Assembly: GCA_009937065.1 (NCBI GenBank)
Contig: JAACDF010000246.1
Span: forward strand, 1-52,244
Source: Gammaproteobacteria bacterium
Lineage (GTDB): Bacteria; Pseudomonadota; Gammaproteobacteria; Pseudomonadales; Halieaceae
Length of the DNA: 52,244 bases
Direction of reading: 5' to 3'
In this document: in pieces, positions 35,752 to 44,626 of the stretch
Numbering within the stretch: the first letter of the stretch is position 1
Layout of the letters: the number at the start of each line of letters is the position of its first letter
The notes under the pieces: generated by a model
What the model was told of the DNA's origin: nothing
The model's database searches: none
The model's input: only the letters and a program-made list of their open reading frames with translations
Translations under genes and position numbers: made by a program

Positions 35752-36168
35752 ATGAAGCTTTGGCAATCAATGGTTCTTTTGGCAGTCATATCGGGTTGTT
35801 CATCAGCGCCGACTGAGCAGGAGATAGACGCGGCTGACTTTGGCTTATCCATGTCCGAGGAAACCTGTCTGGCTGTTGCTAAACCCTTCATTACACAGCG
35901 AATGGGCGACCCAGAGTCGGTTATTTTTGAAAATCTTAAGTGTTATCGAGGCTTGGAAGGTCGTGTTCCCGTTGCCCGGGTTGAAGCCACTTATGGCTAC
36001 CGATTTGCGGGTGATGTCGATTCCAAAGGGGAGATTGGTCGGTATACCGGCATGACACCGTTCTCAGGTATCGTTCGAGATTATGGCGACGGGCCAAAGG
36101 TGGTCAGGTACTGCATTACCAGCGGCACCAAGGACTATCGATTCTGTATTCCCTCCATGGTTGATTGA
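35752..36168 (+). CDS. Small cysteine-containing lipoprotein of unknown function
   Basis: 138 residues. I recognise no family. A lipobox is evident (LLAVISGCSSAP), and the mature part has four further cysteines (EETCLAV, NLKCYRG, RYCITSG, YRFCIPS) that could make two disulfides in the periplasm. The sequence MGDPESVIFENLKCYRG and YGYRFAGDVDSKGE suggests a compact beta-rich fold. GTG 35749 immediately precedes ATG 35752 in frame; AGGAA is nine bases before the ATG, which is favoured. It is divergent from the ferric-reductase-like gene (90 bp) and not clearly operonic with the receptor downstream. Confidence 0.75.
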   Translation: MKLWQSMVLLAVISGCSSAPTEQEIDAADFGLSMSEETCLAVAKPFITQRMGDPESVIFENLKCYRGLEGRVPVARVEATYGYRFAGDVDSKGEIGRYTGMTPFSGIVRDYGDGPKVVRYCITSGTKDYRFCIPSMVD

Positions 36169-36361
36169 AAAGCAGTTTGATTTCTTTTCATCACCGCGCG
36201 TCTTCTCAACCCCGCGCTGTCATTTATTTGATGATGCGTCGCGCGCGAACTTCTTAAACCTCTATCTATCCTCGATATCCGCGTCTAAATGTGTCGCACG
36301 GACCGCGCGATCTTGATTGGTATTATGTCACAAAAATAGCGGCGAACTTTCTTATTGCAAT

Positions 36362-36367
36362 TATAAA
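36362..36367 (+). promoter_or_regulatory. Candidate -10 element of the siderophore receptor gene
   Basis: TATAAA directly abuts and overlaps the Fur-box-like sequence 45 bp before the receptor start. No convincing -35 hexamer was found at 17 bp, so the assignment rests on the -10 and its position relative to the Fur site. Confidence 0.3.
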
Positions 36368-36381
36368 TGCGAATCATTATC
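36363..36381 (+). promoter_or_regulatory. Fur box upstream of the siderophore receptor
   Basis: ATAAATGCGAATCATTATC matches the 19-bp Fur consensus GATAATGATAATCATTATC at 14 of 19 positions, including ten consecutive bases at the right end. It covers the ATG at 36367, showing that this upstream ATG is regulatory DNA rather than the translation start. Iron-loaded Fur bound here would block transcription of the receptor. Confidence 0.75.
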
Positions 36382-36411
36382 ATTTACGATAACAACAAAG
36401 AGAGTAGTCCA

Positions 36412-38529
36412 ATGTTCCCAAAAAAAGACGTCAGTATCAGTGTGGCCAGCTGCTTAATATCTAGCGCGGCGTTGGCGCAGCAAATAGATACAGCTCAAAA
36501 CCAAGTGATCGAAGAGGTACTAGTTTCAGGGCAGTACCTATACACCGACACGATTAACGCTCTCAAAACTCCGACGCCAATTTTGGATGTGCCACAAAGC
36601 CTAAGCATTGTCTCTGCAGAAGACATTCGAGCGCGAGGCTTTAATAGCATCGGTGAAGTGATCAACTATTTGCCGGGCGTCACGACATCTCAGGGGGAAG
36701 GCCATAGAGACGCGGTTGTTTTCCGGGGCGTTCGGTCTACCGCTGACTTCTACATTGATGGTGTGCGAGATGATGTGCAGTACTTTCGACCGCTGTATAA
36801 CTTAGAGCAGGTTGAAGTGCTTAGGGGCCCCAACGCGCTCTTGTTCGGACGCGGTGGAACGGGCGGTGTGCTCAACAGAGTGACGAAAAAAGCGCAGCTG
36901 GACGAGTCGTTCACGGCCTCGCAAGTCAGTGCAGATAGCCTTGGGGAAGTGGGCGGTCAAATCGATACCAACGTTGTGATTAACGAGACCACCGCGTTTC
37001 GAGTAAACGCGATGTTGGAGCGGCTTGATAATCACAGAGATTTCTACGACGGCGAGAGACTAGGAATTAACCCGACGTTGAGAATTGAGGCAGGTGATAG
37101 CCGATTTGACCTGTCGTACGAATACATAGACCACGAACGCTTCATCGACCGTGGAATCCCAACGGGCTCAAATGGGCGGCCCGTGGAGGCGTTCCAGGAC
37201 ATTGTTTTTGGCGATGCCGATGTGAACACCACAGAGCTCAAAGCGCATCTATGGCGTGCGGCAGTGCAACATACATTTTCCGACACCTTAAAGGGTAATC
37301 TGTCAGCGTTTTATGGTGACTATGACAAGCTATATCAGAATTTTTATGCGTCCTCCTACGATCAGGACGGTAGTCCGGGCGTGGTTACTTTAGATGGTTA
37401 CGTGGACACGACAACGCGCGAGAACACGATACTGTCGGGGAATTTAGTTGGCGAACTGGAAGCGGGTGGGTTGGAGCATACCCTCCTTGCTGGTGTTGAG
37501 TTCATATCGACGAACAGTAACCAGAATCGATGGAATACGTATTGGGACACCACCCAAGACGACAACGAGGTATTCACAATTTCGAGAAATTTAGGCGTGT
37601 TGGGTGGCTCAGGAATTAACGCCTTGGGTAACGTCGCAACGAATCGATTCGACCAGGATATTAACGACGACACTCGCGTATCGATTGACGTCACTTCGCT
37701 TTATTTTCAGGACGAGATTGAATTGACCGATCACTTCAGGCTGGTCGCCGGGCTGCGATATGACAGCTTTGATATTGACGTGCTTAATGTGGTGGCTGAT
37801 GACGTTCGGTCACGCAAAGACAGCGAGGTGTCACCGCGTCTTGGTCTGGTTTACAAGCCTATAGAGGCCCTCTCGATTTACGCAAGCTATAGTGAATCTT
37901 TCCTGCCACGCAGCGGAGAGCAATTTGCCAATATCAACGGTAACAACGATAAGCTTGCCCCCAATACCTTCGGCAATCGGGAGGTGGGCGTTAAGTACGA
38001 CTTCGAATCAGGGCTGAGCTTCACTGCAGCAATGTTTGAAATTGAACAGCGCTCTCCACAGGTTGCTGACAGTGATCCGGCCACGTTAGACGTCATCGAG
38101 TCACAGATCGATGGTTTTGAGTTGCAGCTACAGGGTCGAGTCAATGATGTGTGGACAGTATCAGCGGGCTATAGCGCACTTGATGGTGAACAGGTGAATC
38201 GACAGGGTCCGACTGGCCTTACGCCGCGCGAACTGCCGGACTCCATGTTCTCCATTTGGAATCAATTTGCTGTGTTTGAGCGACTTAATATTGGTCTGGG
38301 TCTGACGCACCAGAGTGAGAGCTTTATCAACAATAGCAACACCGCCGTGCTCCCAAGCTACACGCGGGTTGACGCCGCAGTGAGCTATGACTGGTCACCC
38401 GCAACACGCATTCAGCTCAATATAGAAAATGCGACCGACGAGCTTTATTTCCCGAATGCACACAGTACGCACCAGGCATCGGTCGGTGCACCGATCAATG
38501 TGCGACTCTCTATCAACACTACTTTTTAA
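36412..38529 (+). CDS. TonB-dependent siderophore receptor
   Basis: 705 residues from ATG 36412, preceded by AAAGAGAG and giving a signal-peptide-like MFPKKDVSISVASCLISSAALAQ (shown in two parts: charged KK, then a hydrophobic run ending ALA). The open frame begins at 36367, but that ATG lies in the Fur box. The plug has the siderophore-receptor pattern: TPTPILDVPQSLSIVS, NYLPGVTTSQGEG, FRGVRSTADFYIDGVRDD, VEVLRGPNALLFGRGG; the barrel ends in LSINTTF. It should import a ferric siderophore, probably xenosiderophores because no biosynthesis genes are nearby. Regulation by Fur is expected from the site at 36363. Confidence 0.93.
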   Translation: MFPKKDVSISVASCLISSAALAQQIDTAQNQVIEEVLVSGQYLYTDTINALKTPTPILDVPQSLSIVSAEDIRARGFNSIGEVINYLPGVTTSQGEGHRDAVVFRGVRSTADFYIDGVRDDVQYFRPLYNLEQVEVLRGPNALLFGRGGTGGVLNRVTKKAQLDESFTASQVSADSLGEVGGQIDTNVVINETTAFRVNAMLERLDNHRDFYDGERLGINPTLRIEAGDSRFDLSYEYIDHERFIDRGIPTGSNGRPVEAFQDIVFGDADVNTTELKAHLWRAAVQHTFSDTLKGNLSAFYGDYDKLYQNFYASSYDQDGSPGVVTLDGYVDTTTRENTILSGNLVGELEAGGLEHTLLAGVEFISTNSNQNRWNTYWDTTQDDNEVFTISRNLGVLGGSGINALGNVATNRFDQDINDDTRVSIDVTSLYFQDEIELTDHFRLVAGLRYDSFDIDVLNVVADDVRSRKDSEVSPRLGLVYKPIEALSIYASYSESFLPRSGEQFANINGNNDKLAPNTFGNREVGVKYDFESGLSFTAAMFEIEQRSPQVADSDPATLDVIESQIDGFELQLQGRVNDVWTVSAGYSALDGEQVNRQGPTGLTPRELPDSMFSIWNQFAVFERLNIGLGLTHQSESFINNSNTAVLPSYTRVDAAVSYDWSPATRIQLNIENATDELYFPNAHSTHQASVGAPINVRLSINTTF

Positions 38530-38559
38530 TCAGCGCTGAAACCGAGTCGAGTTATTTGG

Positions 38560-38582
38560 AAAGCCTCCTTTAAGGGGGCTTT
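38560..38582 (+). terminator. Possible weak terminator after the siderophore receptor
   Basis: AAAGCCTCC-TTTAA-GGGGGCTTT can fold into a 9-bp stem with one G-T wobble, 31 bp past the stop, but only a short TTTA tail follows. Confidence 0.5.
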
Positions 38583-38680
38583 ACCCAGCTTCTTAGTGTC
38601 CGTTCGGCGGGGCGTGTTGTGCAATATTGTCAGATCGTGCTAAAAAACTCACGGTTTATCGCACAAATTAGGGGGTCTGA

Positions 38681-40741
38681 ATGAGCTTACGGGCTTTCGC
38701 CTTTGTCATCGGCGTATTCACTTTTGGCATTGCCCATGCCGATGACCACGCATCTGAGTTTCTTGACGTCGGCGACTGGCTGGAAGCCGAGCGAGTCAGC
38801 GACGCGCGCATCTCGCCGGACGGCCGAGAGATCGTTTACACGCGTCGATACATCGATAAGATCAATGATCGCTTCGAGTCATCGTTGTGGATCATGGACA
38901 GCGACGGCGAGCGTGAACGATTTCTGATGAAGGGTTCGAATCCGCGCTGGTCGCCAGACGGGTCGCGACTGCTCTTCACGGGTCCGGACAAGAATGGCAA
39001 GCCTCAGATATTCGTTCGATGGATGGATGATGAGGGTGCGGTCTCCCAGGTAACGAACGTCACTGTGACGCCGGCATCGCCGACCTGGTCACCCGACGGC
39101 GAACATATCGCATTCGTCGCTATCGTTCCGGCGAAGAACAAATGGAATGTCTCCATTCCCTCGCCACCCGAAGGCGCGGAGTGGACCAAGGGACCTCGCA
39201 TCCTTGATCGTATTCACTACCGTCAGGATCGCGTTGGTTTCCGCGATCCGGGGTATTCCCACCTGTTCGTTGTGCCGGCCAATTCCGGCACGGCCCGTCA
39301 GCTGACCTCAGGTGAGTGGCACGTTGGTGCACAGTTCGACGGACTGTTTTCTGGGGCGGGCTTGAGCTGGACGCCGGACAGCAAGCGAATCCTGTTCGAC
39401 GGCCTCGATGACCCGAACAATGATCTGATGTATCGGCGGTCCCATATTTACGCCATCGACGTCGCTACTGGCGGACGGGAGATGCTGACTGACAGCATCG
39501 GCTACTGGACCGATCCAGTCGTCTCGCCTGATGGCAAGCGCGTAGTCTATTCCGGTTACCCGGAAGCGAAGGAAACCTACGAAATGCCGCATCTCTTTGT
39601 CATGGACATCGCCGGCGGCAACTCCACCAACATGACCGAAGACTTCGACCGGCCGGCTAGCGGCGTGATTTGGGACGACAACAACAGACAGGTTTATTTC
39701 ACTGCCCAAGATCGGGGTTACGTCAATGTCTTCAGAAGCGATCTCAAGGGAAGAGTCACTCCCGTAACCTCTGGAAAGCAGGTTGCAACGCTGGTGTCGG
39801 CTGACAAGGCTCGCAATGTCGGTGTCGGCCTTATCAGTAACTTCAGCGAGCCGGGCGACATCTACCGTTTTCCGCTGTCCCGCTCCGGTGAACCGATCCG
39901 ATTGACAGCGGTCAATGCCGATATGCTTCAGGGCAAGACGCTCGGTGAGCAGGAAGAAATCTGGTTCGAGGCGGAAGACGGAAGCATGGCACATGGCTGG
40001 ATTGTCAGGCCGCCGAATTTCGATCCAGAGTTGAAATACCCGATGATTTTCGAGATTCATGGTGGCCCGTTTGCCATGTATCAGGGCCGCTTTAATCTGA
40101 CCTATCAGATCTACGCGGCGAACGGATTCGTCGTTCTCTACACCAATCCGCGCGGCAGCACGGGTTATGGCGAGGCGTTTTCACAGGCGATCAGTCGTGC
40201 GTATCCAAGCGTCGATCACCTCGACCTGATGGCGGGTGTGGACGCGGCACTTGAGACCGGTTATGTCGACGAAAAGCGCCTGTATGTCGGTGGCTGCAGC
40301 GGCGGTGGCGTGCTTTCCAGCTGGATGATCGGCCATACCGATCGGTTCGCAGCGGCGGCTGTCCGTTGTCCGGTCGTCAACTGGCTGAGCATGATGGGTA
40401 CCACCGATATTCCCTTCTTCACGCTGTCCTTCTTCCAGAAGCCTTTCTGGCAAGACCCGACCGACTGGTTGAAGCATTCATCGATCATGTATGTCGGTAA
40501 TGTGACCACCCCGACACTGGTCATGACGGGAGAGAAGGATCTGCGGACCCCGATGGCGCAGTCAGAAGAGTACTATGCGGCGCTGAAGGTGCAGGGGGTA
40601 CCAGCGCAACTGATGCGCTTTAACGAGGAATATCACGGCACAAGCTCAAAGCCGTCCAACGCGATGCGCACGATGGCCTACATGATGGCCTGGTACAACC
40701 AGTGGACCGAGGACGGCGAAGTCACTGACTCGGACGAGTAA
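38681..40741 (+). CDS. Exported S9 family peptidase, GC-rich
   Basis: 686 residues with a signal peptide ending GIAHA-DD. A propeller region (SDARISPDGREIVY, WSPDGSRLLF, VVSPDGKRVVYSG) is followed by an alpha/beta hydrolase domain: FEIHGGPFAMYQ, TNPRGSTGYGEAF, nucleophile VGGCSGGGVL (Ser540 by alignment to W at +8), MTGEKDLRTP (Asp620) and EEYHGTSS (His652). The elbow reads GCSGG rather than the common GGSYGG but still fits GxSxG. It should degrade oligopeptides in the periplasm. Base composition differs from its neighbours: two lines I counted, 40141-40200 and 40321-40380, have 38 of 60 G/C, against 27 of 60 at 37501-37560 in the receptor. AGGGGG supports ATG 38681. Confidence 0.92.
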   Translation: MSLRAFAFVIGVFTFGIAHADDHASEFLDVGDWLEAERVSDARISPDGREIVYTRRYIDKINDRFESSLWIMDSDGERERFLMKGSNPRWSPDGSRLLFTGPDKNGKPQIFVRWMDDEGAVSQVTNVTVTPASPTWSPDGEHIAFVAIVPAKNKWNVSIPSPPEGAEWTKGPRILDRIHYRQDRVGFRDPGYSHLFVVPANSGTARQLTSGEWHVGAQFDGLFSGAGLSWTPDSKRILFDGLDDPNNDLMYRRSHIYAIDVATGGREMLTDSIGYWTDPVVSPDGKRVVYSGYPEAKETYEMPHLFVMDIAGGNSTNMTEDFDRPASGVIWDDNNRQVYFTAQDRGYVNVFRSDLKGRVTPVTSGKQVATLVSADKARNVGVGLISNFSEPGDIYRFPLSRSGEPIRLTAVNADMLQGKTLGEQEEIWFEAEDGSMAHGWIVRPPNFDPELKYPMIFEIHGGPFAMYQGRFNLTYQIYAANGFVVLYTNPRGSTGYGEAFSQAISRAYPSVDHLDLMAGVDAALETGYVDEKRLYVGGCSGGGVLSSWMIGHTDRFAAAAVRCPVVNWLSMMGTTDIPFFTLSFFQKPFWQDPTDWLKHSSIMYVGNVTTPTLVMTGEKDLRTPMAQSEEYYAALKVQGVPAQLMRFNEEYHGTSSKPSNAMRTMAYMMAWYNQWTEDGEVTDSDE

Positions 40742-40909
40742 GGATACTACAGTAGCCCGGAGGACTCTCGTTCTCCCGGCAGCTTCCCAATTTAGAGGGC
40801 GGACCGCTCCGAATGGCATAACGATGATGCGGGCGATTCCGCAGCCGGTAAACTCCCTGTCATGCCCATCGGCTTAGTGAAGCGGTGCTCGAACGCATCT
40901 TTTACTTTT

Positions 40910-41431
40910 TTAAATCCCATCTGCGCGTTGTGTTTGCGCGCCTACCTCAGCTGCAATGTCATTGGGGACCAGCATGGTCAGCGCGTAGTGCGCGATTTTC
41001 CACTCGCCATCTGTGAGTTCGACCACTCCCGTGCCCCGGCAATGACCTAATTTCTCGTTGACTAGGACTTCATCAAACCATCGGGTATTGCCTTCACCTT
41101 CCCAGTTCCTCTCTTTGACCGAGTACGTCCACCCATGACCGTCCTCAAATGCGGGCTCGGCGTAAGCCTTGAACTCTTCTATGGTCCAGCGTTCCGATTT
41201 GTCAGTGCCCAAAAAAACAGCGTCAGGCGTGTACCGATCAAAGTAGGTTTGGAAATTACCCTCATGAGCGTCTTGATGAAGACCGTCAATCAGCGCATCG
41301 ATAGCAGCCTGCTCAATATCAGCCATGCTCATCGCAGGAAGTAGCAGGAGAGAGAGCAGGATGACTCCGAGTGAGCTAGTGGAGCTTAGCACTGCATTTA
41401 ATACCGCCGAACTTAAGTGTCGCGTGTTCAT
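40910..41431 (-). CDS. Exported SnoaL/NTF2-like protein
   Basis: 173 residues with a hydrophobic export signal (VILLSLLLLPAMSMADIEQ). The mature ~130 residues fit the NTF2-like cone fold: LIDGLHQDAHEGNFQTYFD, DAVFLGTDKSERWTIEEF, and GRGTGVVELTDGEWKIAHY read as CRGTGVVELTDG then WKIAHYALTM. SnoaL-like proteins range from small isomerases and hydrolases to non-catalytic binders; the function here is unknown. It begins 33 bp after the alpha/beta hydrolase stop, so the two are probably co-transcribed. AAGG lies about nine bases upstream of ATG 41431. The 168-bp gap to the S9 peptidase (40742-40909) shows no gene. Confidence 0.82.
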   Translation of the reverse strand: MNTRHLSSAVLNAVLSSTSSLGVILLSLLLLPAMSMADIEQAAIDALIDGLHQDAHEGNFQTYFDRYTPDAVFLGTDKSERWTIEEFKAYAEPAFEDGHGWTYSVKERNWEGEGNTRWFDEVLVNEKLGHCRGTGVVELTDGEWKIAHYALTMLVPNDIAAEVGAQTQRADGI

Positions 41432-41464
41432 GTATGACTGCCTTATTCTTCTGGTCGATTCCGG

Positions 41465-42370
41465 TTAACGATCATAAGCCACAATATGATCTGTCATCAG
41501 CCCCACAATCTGATCGTGATAGGACTCAGGAAGGCTGTGCCCCATATCATCGATCAGAACAAATTGAGCGCCACTGATTTGGCTGGCTGTGTGGACACCG
41601 TGTGCCGGCGGGATCAAGGTATCTTTTGAGCCGTGGAGCACGAGTGTGGGCGCAGTTATTGTCTGAACCTCTGTCGTACGATCACCTGTTTTGAAGATGG
41701 CCATCAGATGACGCTCCATTGATTCCGGATGAAATCCGCGAGCGCGCATGAGCTCTTCTCGTGAGGCCTCCGCGTCACCGCCAGCCAAGTCTCTGAGGTT
41801 ATTCTCAGCTGCCGAGGAGGGCGGTGGAAGGTGGGGTGCAAAGGTAGTCGACATCACCGATGTCAGCGTTTTTATCCGGTTAGGGAAGTTTGCGGCCAGC
41901 ACCTGCGCAATCATGCCTCCCATCGAGACACCCATGACATGCACCTGCTCATGGCCCTCCGCATCGAGCACTGCAATGCTATCGCTTGCCATGTCGTCAA
42001 GCGTATAGGGTGCGTTTACCGAGAAGCCCAGTTCATATTTGAGTATTTGCCACCAGACGGTTGGGGTGCCCCAGTCCGTGAAAAGATCCGAGCCGCCGGT
42101 GTCGCGATTGTCGATGACGATGACCTCGAAGCCCCGGGACTCCACGTTCTGGATAAAGGCATCGCCCCAAGCTGAACCCGCTCCGCCGAGGCCCATGACG
42201 AGTAATAACTTTGGGTTCGTGTCGCTCTCATTGAAGACCCGGTAGGTAATCAATGTGCCATCCGAGTCCGCTGATCGGGCGGCGGCTGTGTCGAGATAGT
42301 CGCGTGAGTAATCTGCCGCTGTGTGAGAGACCGCGAAGACTGTTAAAAGGCCGAGTACCAGTTGTTTCAT
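41465..42370 (-). CDS. Exported alpha/beta hydrolase
   Basis: 301 residues from ATG 42370, which has AAAGGTG upstream and starts a signal peptide (MKQLVLGLLTVFAVSHTAA); the frame is open 45 codons further but that extension is charged and unlike a start. The hydrolase fold shows LLLVMGLGGAGSAWGD (oxyanion region), VIDNRDTGGSD, nucleophile MGVSMGGMIAQ, LVLHGSKDTLIPP (Asp) and DDMGHSLPE (His). It resembles exported esterases/haloperoxidase-like hydrolases. Probably in an operon with the SnoaL-like gene. The substrate is unknown. Confidence 0.9.
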   Translation of the reverse strand: MKQLVLGLLTVFAVSHTAADYSRDYLDTAAARSADSDGTLITYRVFNESDTNPKLLLVMGLGGAGSAWGDAFIQNVESRGFEVIVIDNRDTGGSDLFTDWGTPTVWWQILKYELGFSVNAPYTLDDMASDSIAVLDAEGHEQVHVMGVSMGGMIAQVLAANFPNRIKTLTSVMSTTFAPHLPPPSSAAENNLRDLAGGDAEASREELMRARGFHPESMERHLMAIFKTGDRTTEVQTITAPTLVLHGSKDTLIPPAHGVHTASQISGAQFVLIDDMGHSLPESYHDQIVGLMTDHIVAYDR

Positions 42371-42561
42371 TGCATGCACCTTTACCAAAGTGGCCTCATC
42401 ATAGTGCGCTTGGGATCGAATGTGTGATCGTATGTGGAAACTGTCTGCAGATTTGCTCAACCACCTCGAGTGGAGTAGATGTTGGGAGCCAAAACGAGTT
42501 GCCAAGGTGACCGGTTTGAGTGACTTTACTCTGCCTGTTCAATATCAAGAGCCCATAACCT

Positions 42562-43536
42562 TTGAGTAGTCAGTCTCAGCTTCCCGTTCAGGACGGTCTT
42601 ATTCATGCGCTCAAGCTAAACCAGGCGGGTTTAGCTTCCTCCATGGAAACCTTAGAAGCAGCAGAGGGGACCTGGCTCCACTTCGATGCGGGACAGCCCT
42701 CCGTCACTGAATGGCTTTTGGAGCACGGGGGATTGAATGCCATCGCGGTGGGGGCGCTCACCAGCGAAGAGACGCGCCCACGTGTTCTGCGAAGAGGCGA
42801 TAACGTGGTTGTTACGTTGCGTGGTGTTAACTGCCTCTCAGACGAGGGCGCCGAAGACATGGTATCTGTTCGGATTTGGACGAATGGGACGCGCATTATG
42901 AGTGCCCGATTACGTCAGCTGCCATCCACTGAGCGATTGGTGGCGCAACTGTCAGCCGGGGACGGACCAAGCTCTATTCCTGAACTCTTGGTGGACTGGA
43001 TAGAAAATATTATCGATGACATGGCGGAGACCATAGCCAAGCTTGAAGATGACCTGACGAAAGCAGAATCTGGAATCGACAGTGAAGAGCCGGTATTCAC
43101 TCGCCAAACGATTGTCGCCATCAGGAAGCGAGCATTAACCCTTCGCCGCTACATGGCACCTCAGCGAGAGGCGCTAACTCGCTTGAGTACGGAAACTCCG
43201 ACGTGGCTCGATGAGTATTTCCGGGTCAGACTCAGGGACATCACTGACCGGCTCATTCGATACATCGAGGATCTCGATGAGATTCGTGATCGCGCGATCT
43301 TGGCGCAGGAGGAGCTTGCCGCTCGCTTGGCCGATGAAATGAATCGCAAGACCTATGTATTTACGATTGTCGCAGTCGTCTTCTTGCCTCTTGGTTTTTT
43401 GACTGGTTTGCTCGGGGTCAATGTGGGGGGCGTGCCTGGGCTCGACGAGCCACAGGCATTTAACTACCTCATATTTTTATGTTTGGCCATTAGCGTCGGG
43501 CTTTTGGGCTACTTCAAATGGCGCCGCTTGATGTGA
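42562..43536 (+). CDS. CorA-family divalent cation transporter, ZntB-like
   Basis: 324 residues. A long soluble N-terminal domain with charged helices (MAETIAKLEDDLTKAES, RYIEDLDEIRDRAILAQEE) is followed by two C-terminal membrane helices. The pore signature reads GVNVGGVPG, as in ZntB (G-x-N with following GG-x-P), instead of CorA's GMN-type, so zinc or another transition metal rather than Mg2+ is likely. It forms a homopentamer in the family. The start is a TTG at 42562 with a stop codon two triplets earlier and a weak Shine-Dalgarno; a later start is possible. It is transcribed divergently from the alpha/beta hydrolase (191 bp). Confidence 0.88.
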   Translation: MSSQSQLPVQDGLIHALKLNQAGLASSMETLEAAEGTWLHFDAGQPSVTEWLLEHGGLNAIAVGALTSEETRPRVLRRGDNVVVTLRGVNCLSDEGAEDMVSVRIWTNGTRIMSARLRQLPSTERLVAQLSAGDGPSSIPELLVDWIENIIDDMAETIAKLEDDLTKAESGIDSEEPVFTRQTIVAIRKRALTLRRYMAPQREALTRLSTETPTWLDEYFRVRLRDITDRLIRYIEDLDEIRDRAILAQEELAARLADEMNRKTYVFTIVAVVFLPLGFLTGLLGVNVGGVPGLDEPQAFNYLIFLCLAISVGLLGYFKWRRLM

Positions 43537-43575
43537 TTCTGCATCAGGCGCGACGCGGCAGCGCTTCTGTCGGCG

Positions 43576-44340
43576 CTATGAGGCGGTAAAGCCGCCATCA
43601 ACTACGAGTTCCGAGCCCGTCATAAAGGAACTGTCGTCTGAAAAGAGAAAGACAGCCGCAGTAGCAATTTGGTCTGGGTCTGCAAGACCTAACAGCGCGC
43701 GCTCTGCGAGTCGAGCAGAGAACTGTTCGCCCTCCTCGGGCTCGAGCTGGGCGATGGCATTTTCAACCAGTGGGGTATCCGCAAACCCCGGATGGATCGA
43801 GTTGACCCGAATACCTGTTTCCCTTTCTGCAAGGTCGAGTGCTATGGATTTGGTCATTGCGCGCACGCCACCTTTCGATGCCGAGTAAGCTACGACCTTG
43901 GACGACGAGACCATGCCATAGATCGATGAGACGTTGACGATGGCGCCTCCACCCGAGACTTCGATCAATGGTGCACAGACTTTGCATCCCAAGAATACGC
44001 CGAGCAGGTTGATGTTGATGGTCCGCATGAAGCCATCGGTGGTCTCGGTCTCCAGGTTGCCATTGACGGCAATGCCTGCGTTGTTCATCACAAAGTGAAG
44101 CCCTTGGCCCTGGCTTGCAATAAGCTCAACCACCGAGATCCATTCACTTTCATTGACTACGTCGAGATGAACATAGGTGGCGCCAATCTCTTCTGCGACT
44201 GACTCCCCGAGCTCGTCTTGGATATCGGAGATCCACACCGTGGCACCGTCAGCAATCATGCGTTTAGCTGTCGCCAGTCCGATACCTGATGCGCCCCCGG
44301 AGATGAGTGCTATTTTTCCTTCAAAACGACGTTCGGTCAT
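43576..44340 (-). CDS. Short-chain dehydrogenase/reductase
   Basis: 254-residue classical SDR resembling 3-oxoacyl-ACP reductase or alcohol dehydrogenase types. SGGASGIGLATA cofactor loop, NNAGIAVNG, VNVSSIYG with the catalytic serine, YSASKGGVRAM as YxxxK, PGFADTP, and the C-terminal FLFSDDSSFMTGSELVVDGG typical of FabG-like SDRs. Product likely a ketone or hydroxyacyl derivative; not specific. GAGGG is about six bases before ATG 44340. It converges on the ZntB-like gene (39 bp). Confidence 0.93.
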   Translation of the reverse strand: MTERRFEGKIALISGGASGIGLATAKRMIADGATVWISDIQDELGESVAEEIGATYVHLDVVNESEWISVVELIASQGQGLHFVMNNAGIAVNGNLETETTDGFMRTININLLGVFLGCKVCAPLIEVSGGGAIVNVSSIYGMVSSSKVVAYSASKGGVRAMTKSIALDLAERETGIRVNSIHPGFADTPLVENAIAQLEPEEGEQFSARLAERALLGLADPDQIATAAVFLFSDDSSFMTGSELVVDGGFTAS

Positions 44341-44570
44341 GGTGGCCCTCTTTTTTAGTTTTATTGTTCTTAGTTTTCTTGGGGTGTGACTTAAGGGAAA
44401 TAATGGCAGGGATTGGCTCGGGTCACAAAGGGAAACGCGACACAGCCGGCAAAACCGTCCCGACGCCTAGCTCGTCCGATGCGCATCGACGTCCAAGTAC
44501 TCTGCTTTCTCCGTGTTCTCCCTGTTGCACTGTGTGCCAGATTTCGACTTGTAGTATCTTGCTAAAAGAT

Positions 44571-44594
44571 CAGAGCCAGGTGCGCTTAGCTCTG
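44571..44594 (+). promoter_or_regulatory. Leader hairpin before the AGCS symporter
   Basis: CAGAGC and GCTCTG form a 6-bp stem with a 12-nt loop, ending 32 bases before the symporter ATG. The 286-bp gap 44341-44626 otherwise shows no gene. I looked for a glycine-riboswitch-like core because of the AGCS gene and did not find one. Confidence 0.2.
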
Positions 44595-44626
44595 GTGCCC
44601 TTAGGCCACTGGTGTGAGTAGAGATA

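Noticed and set aside
39308-40060. 250-codon antisense frame inside the S9 peptidase
   Set aside because: Expected in GC-rich DNA; the opposite strand has a complete peptidase with catalytic triad.
44341-44626. Glycine riboswitch before the AGCS symporter
   Set aside because: No conserved riboswitch core was seen; only a short hairpin is present.
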